A DNA stretch of 64,000 nt from Nocardioides sp. GY 10127 (GCF_004919085.1 NZ_STGL01000002.1:62001-126000), one strand, 5' to 3'; counted from the first letter of the stretch, positions 1-10,252 are shown. The notes: generated by a model not told the origin, from the sequence alone. Numbers and translations are program-made.

Positions 1-35
1 CTGGGGCTGGTGACGTCCGGGGCCACTCCGCCGCC

Positions 36-51
36 CCGGGCGGGGGCCCGG
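36..51. terminator. weak hairpin downstream of priA
   Basis: A 6-bp perfect stem (CCGGGC/GCCCGG) with a GGGG loop lies about 20 nt after the priA stop. It may end the priA transcript. There is no T-run and the stem is short, so this is a weak call in DNA this GC-rich. Confidence 0.25.
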
Positions 52-71
52 AGCGAGCGTCCGGGCGTGGA

Positions 72-2141
72 TCAGAGCGAGTAGGGGTCCACCTGGAGCC
101 GCACCGGCTCGAGCTTGCGGGCGGCCCGCACCCGCTGCACCTCCCCCAGCGCCGCCGACAGCGCCGCCCCCTGCGCCCGGGGCACCCGGACGACGACCCG
201 GTGGCCGCTCTCGGGGTCGGACGGGTCCACGGGGACCGGCCCGAGCACCTCGGCCGCCTCCGGCGGGTCCAGCAGGACCAGCACGTCGTCCAGGGCGCCG
301 GCGGTGCCCTCGACGATGGCCAGCCGGGAGGCCGGCGGCAGGTGCGCCTCGGCCCGCGACGCGGCCTCGCGGGCCACGAAGCCCCCCATGTCCCACCGCA
401 CCAGCGCCTGCGACGCGGCGTGCGCGGGATCGGCCACCAGGAGCACCCGGCCGCCGGGCCGGACCAGCCCGGCCGCGTTCGCCCAGCGGCGCAGCGCCTC
501 CTCCTCCGTCCGGAGGTCGGGCCGGCTCAGCAGCACCCACGCGTCCAGGAGGACGACGGCGGCGTACCCGCCCTCGGCGACCGGCTCCGCGCCGGGAGTC
601 GCGACGACGACCTGCGGCCGAGTGTCCACCGTCGTGAGCACGTGGTCACGCGCCGACGTGCGGACCCGGGCGCGCGGCAGGGCGCGGCCGATCTCCTCGG
701 CCGTGCGCGCCTGTCCGAGCACGGGGGCGCGCAGGCCGTGGTCGCCGCACTCGGGGCAGGACCAGGTGGGCTGCTCCGTCCCGCACCAGGCGCAGCCGGG
801 CGGCGTGGTCGGCCCCGTGAGCCGCAGCGGCCCCGTGCACGCAGGGCACCGCGCCGGCGTCCGGCAGCGTTCGCACGCCAGGGACGCGACGTAGCCCTGC
901 CGCGGGTTGAGCACGAGGACGGGGCCCGACTCCAGGCCCTCCCGCAGGAGCTGGAGGGCCTGCTGCGGCAGCCGGGAGGTCCGCGCGTGCGGGTCCTTCA
1001 CCAGGTCCATCTCGCTGGCCCCGGCCACCTCGATCCGGGCGGCCGCCCGCACCGTCTCCCGCGCAGCGGTCAGCTCGTGCGCCCAGCCGGTGCGCAGGAG
1101 GTGGTCCGCCTCCACCGTCCGGGCGAAGCCGCCGACCAGGGCGGCCGCACCCGCGCGACCGGCGCGCAGCAGCAGCGTCTCCCGCGCGTGCGGGTACGGG
1201 GCACGTGGCTCGGAGAGCAGGTCGTCCCCGTCGTCCCACACGACCACGAGGGCGAGGTCGGGCACCGGCGCGAAGGCGGCGGCACGCGTGCCGACCGCGA
1301 TCCGGGCCTCGCCGTGCAGCAGTCGCAGGAACGAGCGGTACCGGGCGGCCGGGCCGAGGTCGGCCGTCAGCACGGCGTGCTGGGGCGCACCGGGCGGGGC
1401 GAGCGAGGTCAGGGCGGCGTCGACCCTGGCCACGTCCTTCCCGTCAGGGACGCAGACCACGACGCCGCCGGGGGCGGCGAGCGCGGCGTGGGCCAGGAGG
1501 AGGGGCCAGTCGGCGCCGGGCGGCGGGTTCCACACCGCCCGGGGCGCGCCCCCGGCCCGGAGGTGGCCCAGCCAGGCGGCCGCGTGGGGATGGGCGGCCC
1601 AGGCGGTCTCGGCGGGTCCGGGGCCGGCAGGGGGCCGCGGCTGCACCGGGGACGCCGCGCGCCGGGCGGCCTCCTCGGCTTCCGCGGTCGCGTGCCGCGG
1701 GGGCACCGCGAGGCGCAGGACGTCGGGGCGCGTCCCGGCGTACCGGGCGGCGACGTCGCCCGCCAGCGCCGCGATCTCCGGCGTCAGCACCGCCTCGCTG
1801 CCCACGACCCGCCGCAGCGGCTGGAGCAGCCCGGTGTGGTCGCTCTCGTCGGCGCGCTCCAGGAGGAAGCCGTCGGCCTCCTGCCCCGCGAACCGGACCT
1901 TGACCCGGACCCCCGGGCGCGCGGCGTCGGCCAGCGTGGCCGGCACGGCGAAGTCGAAGACCCGGTCGAGGTGGGCGGGCTGGAGGTCCAGCAGGACGCG
2001 CGCCACCGGCTGCGTCGGAGCCGGCGTGACCTCCACGGCCTTCCTCGCCCGGGTGGCCCGGGCCTTGGCCGCACGCACGCCCGCGAGGCCGGGCAGCAGG
2101 TCGGGCTGCTCCTCGGCGGGCGGCGGCGGGGGCGGGGTCAC
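72..2141 (-). CDS. priA: PriA-like primosomal protein N', helicase motifs lost
   Basis: Replication-restart protein of the PriA family, 689 aa from a GTG start whose product begins MTPPPPPP. The frame stays open further upstream but that part is low-complexity Arg/Gly/Pro. The PriA DNA-binding domain is at about 45-150. The zinc-binding block at about 420-461 keeps eight cysteines in four CxxC pairs (CERC, CPAC, CAWC, CPEC). The Walker A loop, normally GxTGSGKT, reads NPPPGAD at about residue 205. The DEEH box reads WDDGDD at about 300. ATP hydrolysis is therefore unlikely; helicase loss is a known trait of actinobacterial PriA. It probably acts as a structural loader at stalled forks. It lies downstream of metK but is separated from it by the protease gene. 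Confidence 0.9.
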   Translation of the reverse strand: MTPPPPPPAEEQPDLLPGLAGVRAAKARATRARKAVEVTPAPTQPVARVLLDLQPAHLDRVFDFAVPATLADAARPGVRVKVRFAGQEADGFLLERADESDHTGLLQPLRRVVGSEAVLTPEIAALAGDVAARYAGTRPDVLRLAVPPRHATAEAEEAARRAASPVQPRPPAGPGPAETAWAAHPHAAAWLGHLRAGGAPRAVWNPPPGADWPLLLAHAALAAPGGVVVCVPDGKDVARVDAALTSLAPPGAPQHAVLTADLGPAARYRSFLRLLHGEARIAVGTRAAAFAPVPDLALVVVWDDGDDLLSEPRAPYPHARETLLLRAGRAGAAALVGGFARTVEADHLLRTGWAHELTAARETVRAAARIEVAGASEMDLVKDPHARTSRLPQQALQLLREGLESGPVLVLNPRQGYVASLACERCRTPARCPACTGPLRLTGPTTPPGCAWCGTEQPTWSCPECGDHGLRAPVLGQARTAEEIGRALPRARVRTSARDHVLTTVDTRPQVVVATPGAEPVAEGGYAAVVLLDAWVLLSRPDLRTEEEALRRWANAAGLVRPGGRVLLVADPAHAASQALVRWDMGGFVAREAASRAEAHLPPASRLAIVEGTAGALDDVLVLLDPPEAAEVLGPVPVDPSDPESGHRVVVRVPRAQGAALSAALGEVQRVRAARKLEPVRLQVDPYSL

Positions 2142-2185
2142 CCGGCCGGTTCTACCAGTCCCCGCCGACGGACCCGCCCCGCGGG

Positions 2186-4687
2186 TCAGCGGGTCACGCG
2201 GGCGGTCGCTGCCGACGTCCGCGTGGCCGCGTCCGTCCCGTCGGTGCCGTGGACCTGCACGGTGAGCCGGTGCCCGACGTCCTTGCCGACGGGCCGGTAG
2301 GTGCGGGCGGTGGCGCCGGCGATCGCGTGGCCGTCCCGGCGCCAGCGGTAGGTGAGGTCGGTCGAGCCGCCCCAGTCCCCCGCCTTGGCCGTCAGTCGGC
2401 GACCCACCACCGGCGAGCCGCTGATCCTCGGCCGCGGCGAGTGGAAGACGTCGCAGGTGTAGACGGTGACGTCGTCGAGCAGCCACCCGATGTAGGTGTA
2501 GATCGAGTCGGTGGCGTACGTGAAGACCGGCCGCACCTTCTTGCCCGCCAGGCTCGTGAGGTTGAGGCGACTCGCCTCCCAGCCCTCGGTGTGGCCACCG
2601 AACGCGACGCGCCCGCCGAGACCGGTGCTCGAGTGCGGCACGGCGTCCGGCCCGTTCACCCAGCTCATGGTGTCCGCGCGCTTCCTGGTGCCGTTGGCCA
2701 CCACGTCCACGAGCCCGACGTCGTAGTAGTCGGCGCCGGAGCCGTCGTCGTAGGTGTCCATCACGTACCACTGGTGGAACCAGAGGTAGGACTTCTGCCC
2801 GGACGGCAGGGAGACCGTGCGGGAGAGCGTGAGGGCCGACCGCGCGTCGGCGGCGGTGGAGGTGTTGTACCAGGCGTCCTGGCCGGTGGCGGCGGGGACG
2901 CCGTAGGTGCTCTCCGTGCCGAAGTGCCACCGCTGCCCCGAGAGCAGGCTGCCCGGGTCGGCGGCCTTGGCCGCGTTCAGCAGCACCCGCTTCGTCCCGG
3001 AGGTGCACACCGGCTCGACGTGGGTGGCCGGGTCCACGCCCGCGGGCTCCTCGCCCAGGGCGGTGGCGAGGGTCGCGGAGTGCACGGCCACGCAGTCGTC
3101 GAGGGTGAACCCGTGGGTGCCGACGAGGTCCTGGCAGCTCTGGTCCAGCTGGTCGCCGAGGGCGGAGAAGCCGGACGCCGGGCTGAGGGACTGGATCACG
3201 TCGAGGTAGAGCACCGCGGTCTTGGTGAGGTCGGCGTCGCTGCCGTCGATGCCCGTCACCGTCTGGCCGCGGAAGGTGCCCCCCTGCGAGATCAGGTAGG
3301 CGGTCTTGTTGCCCACGCCGCTGTTGAGGTGGACGCCGCCGCTGTCGTACTCGTCCAGCACGTAGTCGCTGCTCTGCGTCGAGTCCGGGTCGCCGTAGAT
3401 CGTCGGGTCGGACATGTCCCGGATCGCCCCGATGGGCAGGTCCTCCCCCATCGTCCAGCTGTCGGCGGAGTCCCCGGCCGAGGCGTGGCGGTGGTCGAAG
3501 ATCTCCCCCATCACGTCGGCCATCGACTCGTTGATGGCGCCGGACTGGCCGTAGTAGACGAGGTTCGAGTACCGCTCGACGACGCCGTGGGTCATCTCGT
3601 GCCCGACGACGTCGTCGGCCGACTCGTAGCCGTCGCCGTAGACCATCTGCGAGCCGGACCAGTAGGCGTTCTGATAGGTGACGCCCGGGCAGAGGGACGA
3701 GAAGCAGGCGCGCACCACCGAGACCAGCGCGGTGCCCTCGTCGGTCTCCTGGCCGAGCAGGCTGGTCAGGTCGAGGTCACCCACCTCGTCGTAGAACCCC
3801 GCGACGCCGCCGGTGAGGTCGAACGCGGTGTCCACCTGGTCGTCCCCGGAGGCACCGCTCGTCTCCGTGCGGGCGAACCCGCTCGTGCAGACCGGCTCGG
3901 CGGTGAGCTCTCCGTTCGCGTTGTCGCACACCACCCGGTTGAGGCTCGGGAACCGGTCGATCCGCAGCAGGACTGCCCCGGTCACGTCGTCCACGTAGAT
4001 CGTCTGCGCCAGCGTGGACCCGTCGCGGGCCGTGCCGTCGACCTCCACGGCCACGGCGGTCCGCGCGGACGGCAGCGGGAGGTCGAGGACGGCCGGGTCC
4101 AGCAGCACCCGACCGGTGCTGGAGGCCGCCGTGACGTCGGCCGCGCCCCGCGAGCCCGCCACCACGGCCGTGCGGCGCGCCTCGCGGGCGCCGACCCGGG
4201 CCGTGGCGAGCCCCGTCTCCGCGGACACGTCCGTGGCCAGGGAGGCGAGCGAGCCGTCCTCGCGCAGGCGCACCACGGCGCCGCCGCCCAGGACCGGCAC
4301 GCCGTCGACCTCCTGGTCGAAGCGGACGACCTGGACCCCGGAGACGGCGTCCCTGACCGAGGACGGCACGAGGTCCGGCGTGGCGACGGTGGGCCGGTAG
4401 TCGTCGAGGTAGGCCCGGGCGGCCGACCGGGCCTGCGTGTCGCCGTCCACGTCCTCGGCGAGCAGGAGGGCGTCGGCGTCCACGTTCACGCTGACGTGGC
4501 CGGCCTCCCGGCGCACGCTGACGCCGTCGTCCGAACCGCGGGCGGACGTGCCGGCCACGCCGACAGCGTCCGCAGCGGGCGCGGTGACCAGCGTCGGCGC
4601 GAGCGCGCCCGGCAGGGCCACCGCGAGGACCAGCAGGGAGCGGCGCAGCCGCCGGACGGAGGCACGTCGGTGCGCGAGATCGACCAC
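2186..4687 (-). CDS. secreted M4 (thermolysin-like) metalloprotease with C-terminal Ig-like domain
   Basis: Zinc metallopeptidase of family M4, 833 aa. Residues 1-41 form a signal peptide (Arg-rich start, hydrophobic core, APAADA cleavage region). Then come an FTP/PepSY-type propeptide (about 60-230) and the catalytic domain with HEMTH at about 362 and the downstream zinc-ligand Glu in NESMAD at about 386. Residues about 550-745 look like a jelly-roll/MAM-like domain ending in YTCD. The last 85 residues form an Ig-like repeat (RISGSPVVGRRLTAKAG...TYRW), common in Nocardioides exoproteins. The GTG start sits 6 nt after a TAGGCT -10 element, with no Shine-Dalgarno, so translation is probably leaderless. 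Expected to be exported, self-processed and active on extracellular protein. Confidence 0.9.
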   Translation of the reverse strand: MVDLAHRRASVRRLRRSLLVLAVALPGALAPTLVTAPAADAVGVAGTSARGSDDGVSVRREAGHVSVNVDADALLLAEDVDGDTQARSAARAYLDDYRPTVATPDLVPSSVRDAVSGVQVVRFDQEVDGVPVLGGGAVVRLREDGSLASLATDVSAETGLATARVGAREARRTAVVAGSRGAADVTAASSTGRVLLDPAVLDLPLPSARTAVAVEVDGTARDGSTLAQTIYVDDVTGAVLLRIDRFPSLNRVVCDNANGELTAEPVCTSGFARTETSGASGDDQVDTAFDLTGGVAGFYDEVGDLDLTSLLGQETDEGTALVSVVRACFSSLCPGVTYQNAYWSGSQMVYGDGYESADDVVGHEMTHGVVERYSNLVYYGQSGAINESMADVMGEIFDHRHASAGDSADSWTMGEDLPIGAIRDMSDPTIYGDPDSTQSSDYVLDEYDSGGVHLNSGVGNKTAYLISQGGTFRGQTVTGIDGSDADLTKTAVLYLDVIQSLSPASGFSALGDQLDQSCQDLVGTHGFTLDDCVAVHSATLATALGEEPAGVDPATHVEPVCTSGTKRVLLNAAKAADPGSLLSGQRWHFGTESTYGVPAATGQDAWYNTSTAADARSALTLSRTVSLPSGQKSYLWFHQWYVMDTYDDGSGADYYDVGLVDVVANGTRKRADTMSWVNGPDAVPHSSTGLGGRVAFGGHTEGWEASRLNLTSLAGKKVRPVFTYATDSIYTYIGWLLDDVTVYTCDVFHSPRPRISGSPVVGRRLTAKAGDWGGSTDLTYRWRRDGHAIAGATARTYRPVGKDVGHRLTVQVHGTDGTDAATRTSAATARVTR

Positions 4688-4693
4688 GGCGAG

Positions 4694-4699
4694 AGCCTA
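4694..4699 (-). promoter_or_regulatory. -10 element (TAGGCT) of the M4 protease, leaderless arrangement
   Basis: On the minus strand TAGGCT is followed by 6 nt and then the GTG start codon. That places transcription start at or next to the start codon. No clear -35 is visible. The same hexamer occurs ahead of carA, pyrR and the PPOX gene. Confidence 0.5.
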
Positions 4700-4740
4700 G
4701 GGTCGCGGGGCGCTCGCGACGAGATCTTTCACAGGAATCT

Positions 4741-4780
4741 CACCGGGAGCGCGACCCTGGACGAGGGCGCGCTCCCGGTG
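4741..4780 (-). terminator. hairpin terminator after metK
   Basis: A perfect 13-bp stem (CACCGGGAGCGCG and its complement) encloses a 14-nt segment in which CCCT can also pair with AGGG. It starts 27 nt after the metK stop. There is no long T-run, as is usual for high-GC actinobacteria. Confidence 0.7.
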
Positions 4781-4806
4781 GGTGGGGCGAGGTGGGTGCC
4801 GTCTGC

Positions 4807-6003
<1,197 letters not shown>

Positions 6004-6099
6004 CGTTGTGCGTCCTCGTTCCTGGTTGCTGCGTGCGACGGGGCGTGCCCGCCCACGGTAGCCAGCGGGGCCTCACCCCACCGACGGTGTCTCACCGGT

Positions 6100-6127
6100 G
6101 CGTCGCGCCCGGGTGCGGCCGCGACGC
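6100..6127 (-). terminator. hairpin between coaBC and metK
   Basis: An 8-bp perfect inverted repeat (GCGTCGCG/CGCGACGC) with a 12-nt GC-rich loop begins 13 nt after the coaBC stop. It may be a terminator for the rpoZ-coaBC transcript. The rest of the 136-nt gap shows no riboswitch that I recognise. Confidence 0.4.
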
Positions 6128-6139
6128 CGTGCTCGGCGC

Positions 6140-7414
6140 TCAGGAGTCCATCCGGAGCGACACCTGGTCCCAGATGGCGTGGGCCAGGACACGCTTGGCG
6201 GCCCGCGGCACGAGCACCTCGGTGCCGTCGGCCGCGAGGATCACGGCCTCGTTGTCGTCCGCGCCGAAGACGGCGCCGCCGCCGACGTCGTTGACGACGA
6301 GCAGGTCGCAGCCCTTGCGGGCCAGCTTCGCCCGCCCGAGCTCGAGCACGGTGCCCGTCTCGTCGCCGGTCTCCGCGGCGAAGCCCACGACGACCTGGCC
6401 CGAGCGGGCGCGGTCGTGCGCGAGCGTGGCCAGCACGTCCGGGTTCTGCTCGAGGTGGACCGGGTCCACCGTGCCGTCCGCGCGCTTCTTGATCTTGGTG
6501 CTCGAGTGCGCCAGCGGCCGGAAGTCGGCCGGCGCCGCGGCCATGACCACCGCGTCGGCTTCCTTCGCCGCGGTCAGCACCGCGTCGCGCAGGTCGGCGG
6601 TGCTCACGACGGGCACGACGTCCACCCCGGCGGGGTCGGCGAGGGCGGTGTTCGCCGCCACCAGCGTGACCCGAGCCCCGCGGGCGGCCGCCGCGCGGGC
6701 CAGCGCGTAGCCCTGCTTGCCCGAGGAGGCGTTGCCCAGGAAGCGGACCGGGTCGAGGTGCTCCCGCGTGCCGCCGGCGCTCACCACCACGTGCCGCCCG
6801 GCCAGGTCCGTCCGGCCGGACAGGTCGGCCGGGTCCACGGCGGCCGAGCGGGCGAGCAGGTCGAGGCACGCCTCGAAGATCTCGGACGGGTCGGGGAGCC
6901 GACCCTTGCCGGTGTCGGCGCCGGTGAGCCGGCCGCTGGCGGGCTCCAGCACGACGACCCCGCGATCACGCAGCGTGGCGACGTTCGCCACCGTGGCGGG
7001 GTGCTCCCACATCTCGGTGTGCATCGCGGGGGCGAGCACCACCGGGCAGCGCGCGGTGAGGAGCGTGGAGGTCAGCAGGTCGTCGGCGCGACCGTGGGTG
7101 GCACGGGCGAGGAAGTCGGCGGTCGCCGGCGCCACCACCACCAGGTCGGCCTCCCGACCCAGCCGGACGTGCGGCACCTCGTGCACGTCGTCCCACACCC
7201 GCGTGTGGACGGGCTTGCCCGAGAGGGCCGCCCAGGTGGGCGCCCCGACGAACTCCAGCGCGGCGGCGGTCGGGACGACGGTGACGTCGTGCCCGGACTC
7301 CGTGAACCGGCGCAGCAGCTCGGCGGCCTTGTACGCAGCGATCCCGCCGGCGACGCCCAGGACCACACGGGTCGGGGCGTCGGCGACGGGATCGGACGCG
7401 CGGGTTGTGCTCAC
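6140..7414 (-). CDS. coaBC: bifunctional phosphopantothenoylcysteine decarboxylase/phosphopantothenate-cysteine ligase
   Basis: Catalyses two consecutive steps of coenzyme A synthesis, 424 aa. The N-terminal flavin-binding CoaC half starts with VVLGVAGGIAAYKA (about 17-30). It has the catalytic His in PHVR (about 82), APAMHTEMW (about 128) and GRL near 162. The CoaB half (about 200-424) begins GRHVVVSAGGTREHLDPVR and keeps the AAPADFRP and KIKK motifs that bind CTP and substrate. The GTG start lies 10 nt after the rpoZ stop, so the two genes are cotranscribed. This rpoZ-coaBC order is standard in actinobacteria. Confidence 0.97.
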   Translation of the reverse strand: MSTTRASDPVADAPTRVVLGVAGGIAAYKAAELLRRFTESGHDVTVVPTAAALEFVGAPTWAALSGKPVHTRVWDDVHEVPHVRLGREADLVVVAPATADFLARATHGRADDLLTSTLLTARCPVVLAPAMHTEMWEHPATVANVATLRDRGVVVLEPASGRLTGADTGKGRLPDPSEIFEACLDLLARSAAVDPADLSGRTDLAGRHVVVSAGGTREHLDPVRFLGNASSGKQGYALARAAAARGARVTLVAANTALADPAGVDVVPVVSTADLRDAVLTAAKEADAVVMAAAPADFRPLAHSSTKIKKRADGTVDPVHLEQNPDVLATLAHDRARSGQVVVGFAAETGDETGTVLELGRAKLARKGCDLLVVNDVGGGAVFGADDNEAVILAADGTEVLVPRAAKRVLAHAIWDQVSLRMDS

Positions 7415-7424
7415 CCGCGCCAGC

Positions 7425-7760
7425 TCACTCGGTGAAGTCGGCGGCCGCGGCCTCGGCGGCCGCCTGCTCGGCGGCCAGCTCCGCCGGGTCGACCTTCTCC
7501 AGGGTCAGCAGGTCCTCGTTGACCTCGCGGAGCGCGATCGAGAGGGGCTTCTCCTGGACGTGGGTCTCGACCAGCGGACCCACGTACTCCAGCAGGCCCT
7601 CGCCGAGCTGGGAGTAGTAGGCGTTGATCTGCCGGGCGCGCTGGGCGCCGTAGAGGACGAGCTGGTACTTGCTGTCCGTCTTGGAGAGCAGGTCGTCGAT
7701 GGACGGGTTCGTCACGCCCACGGCCTCGATGTTGGGGGCAGCCACGCTGATGAGCCTCAC
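7425..7760 (-). CDS. rpoZ: RNA polymerase omega subunit
   Basis: Small RNA polymerase subunit that helps assemble beta-prime; 111 aa from this start. The core is typical: [18 protein letters not shown], then [11 protein letters not shown] and [11 protein letters not shown]. The C-terminus is an Ala/Glu-rich tail. The start is ambiguous. GTG at 7760 has GAGAAG 4 nt upstream, while GTG at 7745 ([10 protein letters not shown]) has GAGG 9 nt upstream and matches the length of most homologues better. It sits between gmk and coaBC, as in other actinobacteria. Confidence 0.95.
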   Translation of the reverse strand: MRLISVAAPNIEAVGVTNPSIDDLLSKTDSKYQLVLYGAQRARQINAYYSQLGEGLLEYVGPLVETHVQEKPLSIALREVNEDLLTLEKVDPAELAAEQAAAEAAAADFTE

Positions 7761-7799
7761 AAGTCTTCTCGGGGAGCAGGTCTGTGCGCCGGGTGGGCG

Positions 7800-8429
7800 C
7801 TACGGCCGGACCTGCGGGTCGGCCATCATCAAGGTTACCAAGTCGTCGGCGGCGTCATGAACTTCGTGGTTCACGATCGTCACGTCGAACTCCGGCTCGG
7901 CCGCGAGCTCCTCGCGCGCCGTGGCCAGTCTGCGCTCACGCTCCTCCTCGTTCTCAGTGCCGCGGCCGACGAGCCGGCGGACCAGCTCCTCCCACGACGG
8001 AGGCTTGAGGAAGACCTGGAGCGCCTCCGGCATCGTCTGCCGGACCTGGCGCGCGCCCTGGAGGTCGATCTCCAGGAGGGCGGGCCTCCCGGCGGCCAGG
8101 GCCTCGTCCACGGGGCCACGCGGCGTGCCGTAGCGGGCGACCTTGTGCACGACGGCCCACTCCAGCATGTCGCCGGACTCGACCATCCGGTCGAACTCCG
8201 CCTCGGTGACGAAGTGGTAGTGCACGCCGTCCTCCTCGCCGGGACGCGGCTTGCGCGTCGTCGCCGAGACGGAGATCCAGACGTCGGGGTGCTGCTCACG
8301 CACGGCGGCGGCCACGGTGCCCTTGCCGACCGCGGTGGGGCCGGCGAGGACGACGAGACGGCTCGGACGCTGCTCGGGCGTGCGGGACTGCTGCGTGGCG
8401 GACTCGGGCTGCGGGTCGGACAGGGTCAC
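7800..8429 (-). CDS. gmk: guanylate kinase
   Basis: Phosphorylates GMP to GDP, 209 aa. The P-loop [10 protein letters not shown] is at about 30-39. The GMP-binding segment is [19 protein letters not shown] (about 54-72) and the LID region lies around [14 protein letters not shown]. An extra 24-residue N-terminal tail precedes the kinase core. The GTG start overlaps the mihF stop by 4 nt (GTGA), so translation is coupled to mihF. Confidence 0.97.
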   Translation of the reverse strand: MTLSDPQPESATQQSRTPEQRPSRLVVLAGPTAVGKGTVAAAVREQHPDVWISVSATTRKPRPGEEDGVHYHFVTEAEFDRMVESGDMLEWAVVHKVARYGTPRGPVDEALAAGRPALLEIDLQGARQVRQTMPEALQVFLKPPSWEELVRRLVGRGTENEEERERRLATAREELAAEPEFDVTIVNHEVHDAADDLVTLMMADPQVRP

Positions 8430-8752
8430 AGACCCGCGTCCGCGCCGAACTCCTTCTCGAGAGCAGCCACCTGCTTCGTCCCGAGACCACGGACGCGACG
8501 GCTCTCGGCGATGCCGAGACGCTCCATCATCTGACGGGCGCGGACCTTGCCGAGGCCCGGCATCGACTGCAGGAGGTCGACCACGCGCATCTTGCCGATG
8601 ACCTCGTTGGTCTGCCCCTCCTTGAGCACCTCGGAGATGGAGGCGCCGGAGTTCTTCAGGCGGTTCTTCACCTCCGCGCGCTCCCGGCGCGACGCGGCAG
8701 CCTTCTCGAGCGCCGCCTGGCGCTGTTCGGGGGTCAGCGGGGGAAGGGCCAC
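8426..8752 (-). CDS. mihF: actinobacterial integration host factor (mIHF/sIHF)
   Basis: Nucleoid-associated DNA-binding protein, 108 aa, unrelated in fold to enterobacterial IHF. The C-terminal helix-two-turn-helix region [18 protein letters not shown] (about 64-81), followed by [10 protein letters not shown], is the hallmark. The GTG start has AAGGA 8 nt upstream. In mycobacteria and Streptomyces the gene also precedes gmk. Its own promoter is visible just upstream, within the terminator of the preceding pyr operon. Confidence 0.96.
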   Translation of the reverse strand: MALPPLTPEQRQAALEKAAASRRERAEVKNRLKNSGASISEVLKEGQTNEVIGKMRVVDLLQSMPGLGKVRARQMMERLGIAESRRVRGLGTKQVAALEKEFGADAGL

Positions 8753-8796
8753 GGGCTCAATCCTTCTACGCGTATCGGTTGGTGCAGGTCGGGGCC

Positions 8797-8826
8797 AATC
8801 TAGTCACACGTCTGGGGCGCGGGCAA
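8797..8826 (-). promoter_or_regulatory. promoter of mihF-gmk-rpoZ-coaBC
   Basis: The minus strand shows TTGCCC (8826-8821), an 18-nt spacer, then TAGATT (8802-8797). This is a good SigA-type match located 45 nt before the mihF start. The -35 overlaps the loop of the upstream hairpin, so the pyr terminator and this promoter share DNA. Confidence 0.6.
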
Positions 8827-8834
8827 CGCGCCCC
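8814..8834 (-). terminator. hairpin at the end of the carA-carB-pyr-lipoprotein operon
   Basis: Perfect 8-bp stem GGGGCGCG/CGCGCCCC with a 5-nt loop, 24 nt after the lipoprotein stop. Confidence 0.6.
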
Positions 8835-8857
8835 GCCACAAGCCGGTCACCGGTTGG

Positions 8858-9358
8858 TCACGTGCCGGTCAGCGAGGTGCCGCAGACGGCCCTGACCTCG
8901 GCCTCCACGGTCGAGAGCGCGGACGCCGCGTCGCTCGACGCGAGCTGGCGCGCTGCTGCGCGCACGGCGTCCAGGTCCGCGTCCGAGACCCCCTCCGGCG
9001 GGTCGTCGACGTCGAGGTCCTCCGGGGCCGTGCCGGTGCCGTCCACGGCCGCGTCGAGGGCGTCCGAGAGCGCCTGGACCCGTCCGACCAGGTACTGCCA
9101 GTCGGCCACGACGTCGTCGGGGCTGGCGTCCCGCAGGTCCTGGAGCACGCCCAGCACGTCCACCAGCGCCGTCGGGGAGTCCGACGCCACCGCGGCAGCC
9201 AGCGGGTCCTGAGCCCCGCTCACGGTGTCGCAGTAGTCGGCGTAGGGGTCCGACGAGCACGCGGGCAGGCCGGCGAGGGCAACGGCGCAGGCCAGGCCGG
9301 CCGTCACCCGCCACCCGGCTCGCCGCCGCGTCCCCGACGATCCCGGCAGCCCCGGCAT
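8858..9358 (-). CDS. hypothetical lipoprotein at the end of the pyr operon
   Basis: 166-aa protein of unknown function. An Arg-rich N-terminus and hydrophobic stretch (ACAVALAGLPAC) end in a lipobox, with the lipidated Cys at about 34 followed by SSDPYADYC. The rest is acidic and mostly helical with one more Cys near the end (VCG). It should be anchored on the outer face of the membrane. The gene starts 12 nt after pyrF and so rides on the pyrimidine transcript, though nothing in it points to a role in pyrimidine synthesis. Confidence 0.8.
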   Translation of the reverse strand: MPGLPGSSGTRRRAGWRVTAGLACAVALAGLPACSSDPYADYCDTVSGAQDPLAAAVASDSPTALVDVLGVLQDLRDASPDDVVADWQYLVGRVQALSDALDAAVDGTGTAPEDLDVDDPPEGVSDADLDAVRAAARQLASSDAASALSTVEAEVRAVCGTSLTGT

Positions 9359-9370
9359 CCCCGACCGCCC

Positions 9371-10252
9371 TCAGCCCTGCGCGGCGAGCGCGTCGTTCGC
9401 CGCCCGCGCGGCCGCGGCCAGCCGGCCGGCGTCCGGGCCCTGGGCGAGGACCTCGCGCGAGGAGGAGGCGAGGACGTGGGGGGCGGCCGGGCCGAAGATG
9501 CGGGCGATGTCCGCGACCGTCCCGCCCTGCGCCCCGAACCCGGGGGCCAGCACCGGCCCGCCGAAGTCCACGTCCGCGTGCGTGACGACCCCGTCGGCCA
9601 GGGTCGCCCCGATGACCGCGCCGAACGAGCCGAGGCCGGTGCCGCCGGTCTCGGCGGCGTTGAGGGCGGCGAGGTGGGAGAGGACGCGGTCGGCGACCCG
9701 CTCCCCCGCGGTGCTCGACCCGTCGGCCGTCCGCGCGTGCTGGACCTCGGGCCCCTCCGGGTTCGAGGTGAGCGCGAGCACGAAGAGCCCGCCGCCGTGC
9801 TTGCGGGCGGTGTCCACGAACGGGGTGAGGCTCCCGAAGCCGAGGTAGGGGCTCACCGTGACCGCGTCGCTGCACAGCGGCGAGGCGGGGTCGAGGTAGG
9901 CGTCCGCGTAGGCCTGGCTGGTGGAGCCGATGTCGCCGCGCTTCACGTCCAGGCACACGAGCGCACCGGCCTGTCTCGCCGTGGCGATCACCCGCTCCAG
10001 GACGGCAACGCCCCTGCTGCCGAAGCGCTCGTAGAACGCCGACTGGGGCTTGAGCACCGAGCAGACGGGCGCCAGGGCCTCGGTGGCCGTGAGCGCGAAC
10101 CGCTCGAGCCCGGCGACGTCGTCGTCGAGGCCCCACGCGCGCAGGAGCGCCGCGTGGGGGTCGATGCCGGCACAGAAGCGACCCCGGGCGGCGAGCGCCG
10201 CCTCGAGACGGGCGCCGAAGCGGCCTGCTTCCGGCTGGGTCTGCTCGCTCAT
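9371..10252 (-). CDS. pyrF: orotidine-5'-phosphate decarboxylase, type 2
   Basis: Last step of UMP synthesis, OMP to UMP, 293 aa, the length of the type-2 PyrF subfamily. The active-site signature LDVKRGDIGST (about 98-108) contains the catalytic Lys/Asp network. LVLKPQ-like SVLKPQSAFYE and APGFGAQGG (phosphate loop, about 236) are also present. The ATG overlaps the stop of the upstream pyrD-like gene by 4 nt (ATGA). Confidence 0.97.
   Translation of the reverse strand: MSEQTQPEAGRFGARLEAALAARGRFCAGIDPHAALLRAWGLDDDVAGLERFALTATEALAPVCSVLKPQSAFYERFGSRGVAVLERVIATARQAGALVCLDVKRGDIGSTSQAYADAYLDPASPLCSDAVTVSPYLGFGSLTPFVDTARKHGGGLFVLALTSNPEGPEVQHARTADGSSTAGERVADRVLSHLAALNAAETGGTGLGSFGAVIGATLADGVVTHADVDFGGPVLAPGFGAQGGTVADIARIFGPAAPHVLASSSREVLAQGPDAGRLAAAARAANDALAAQG

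Noticed and set aside
6004..6139. SAM or SAH riboswitch upstream of metK
   Set aside because: Only a simple hairpin was found; none of the conserved riboswitch core elements could be recognised.
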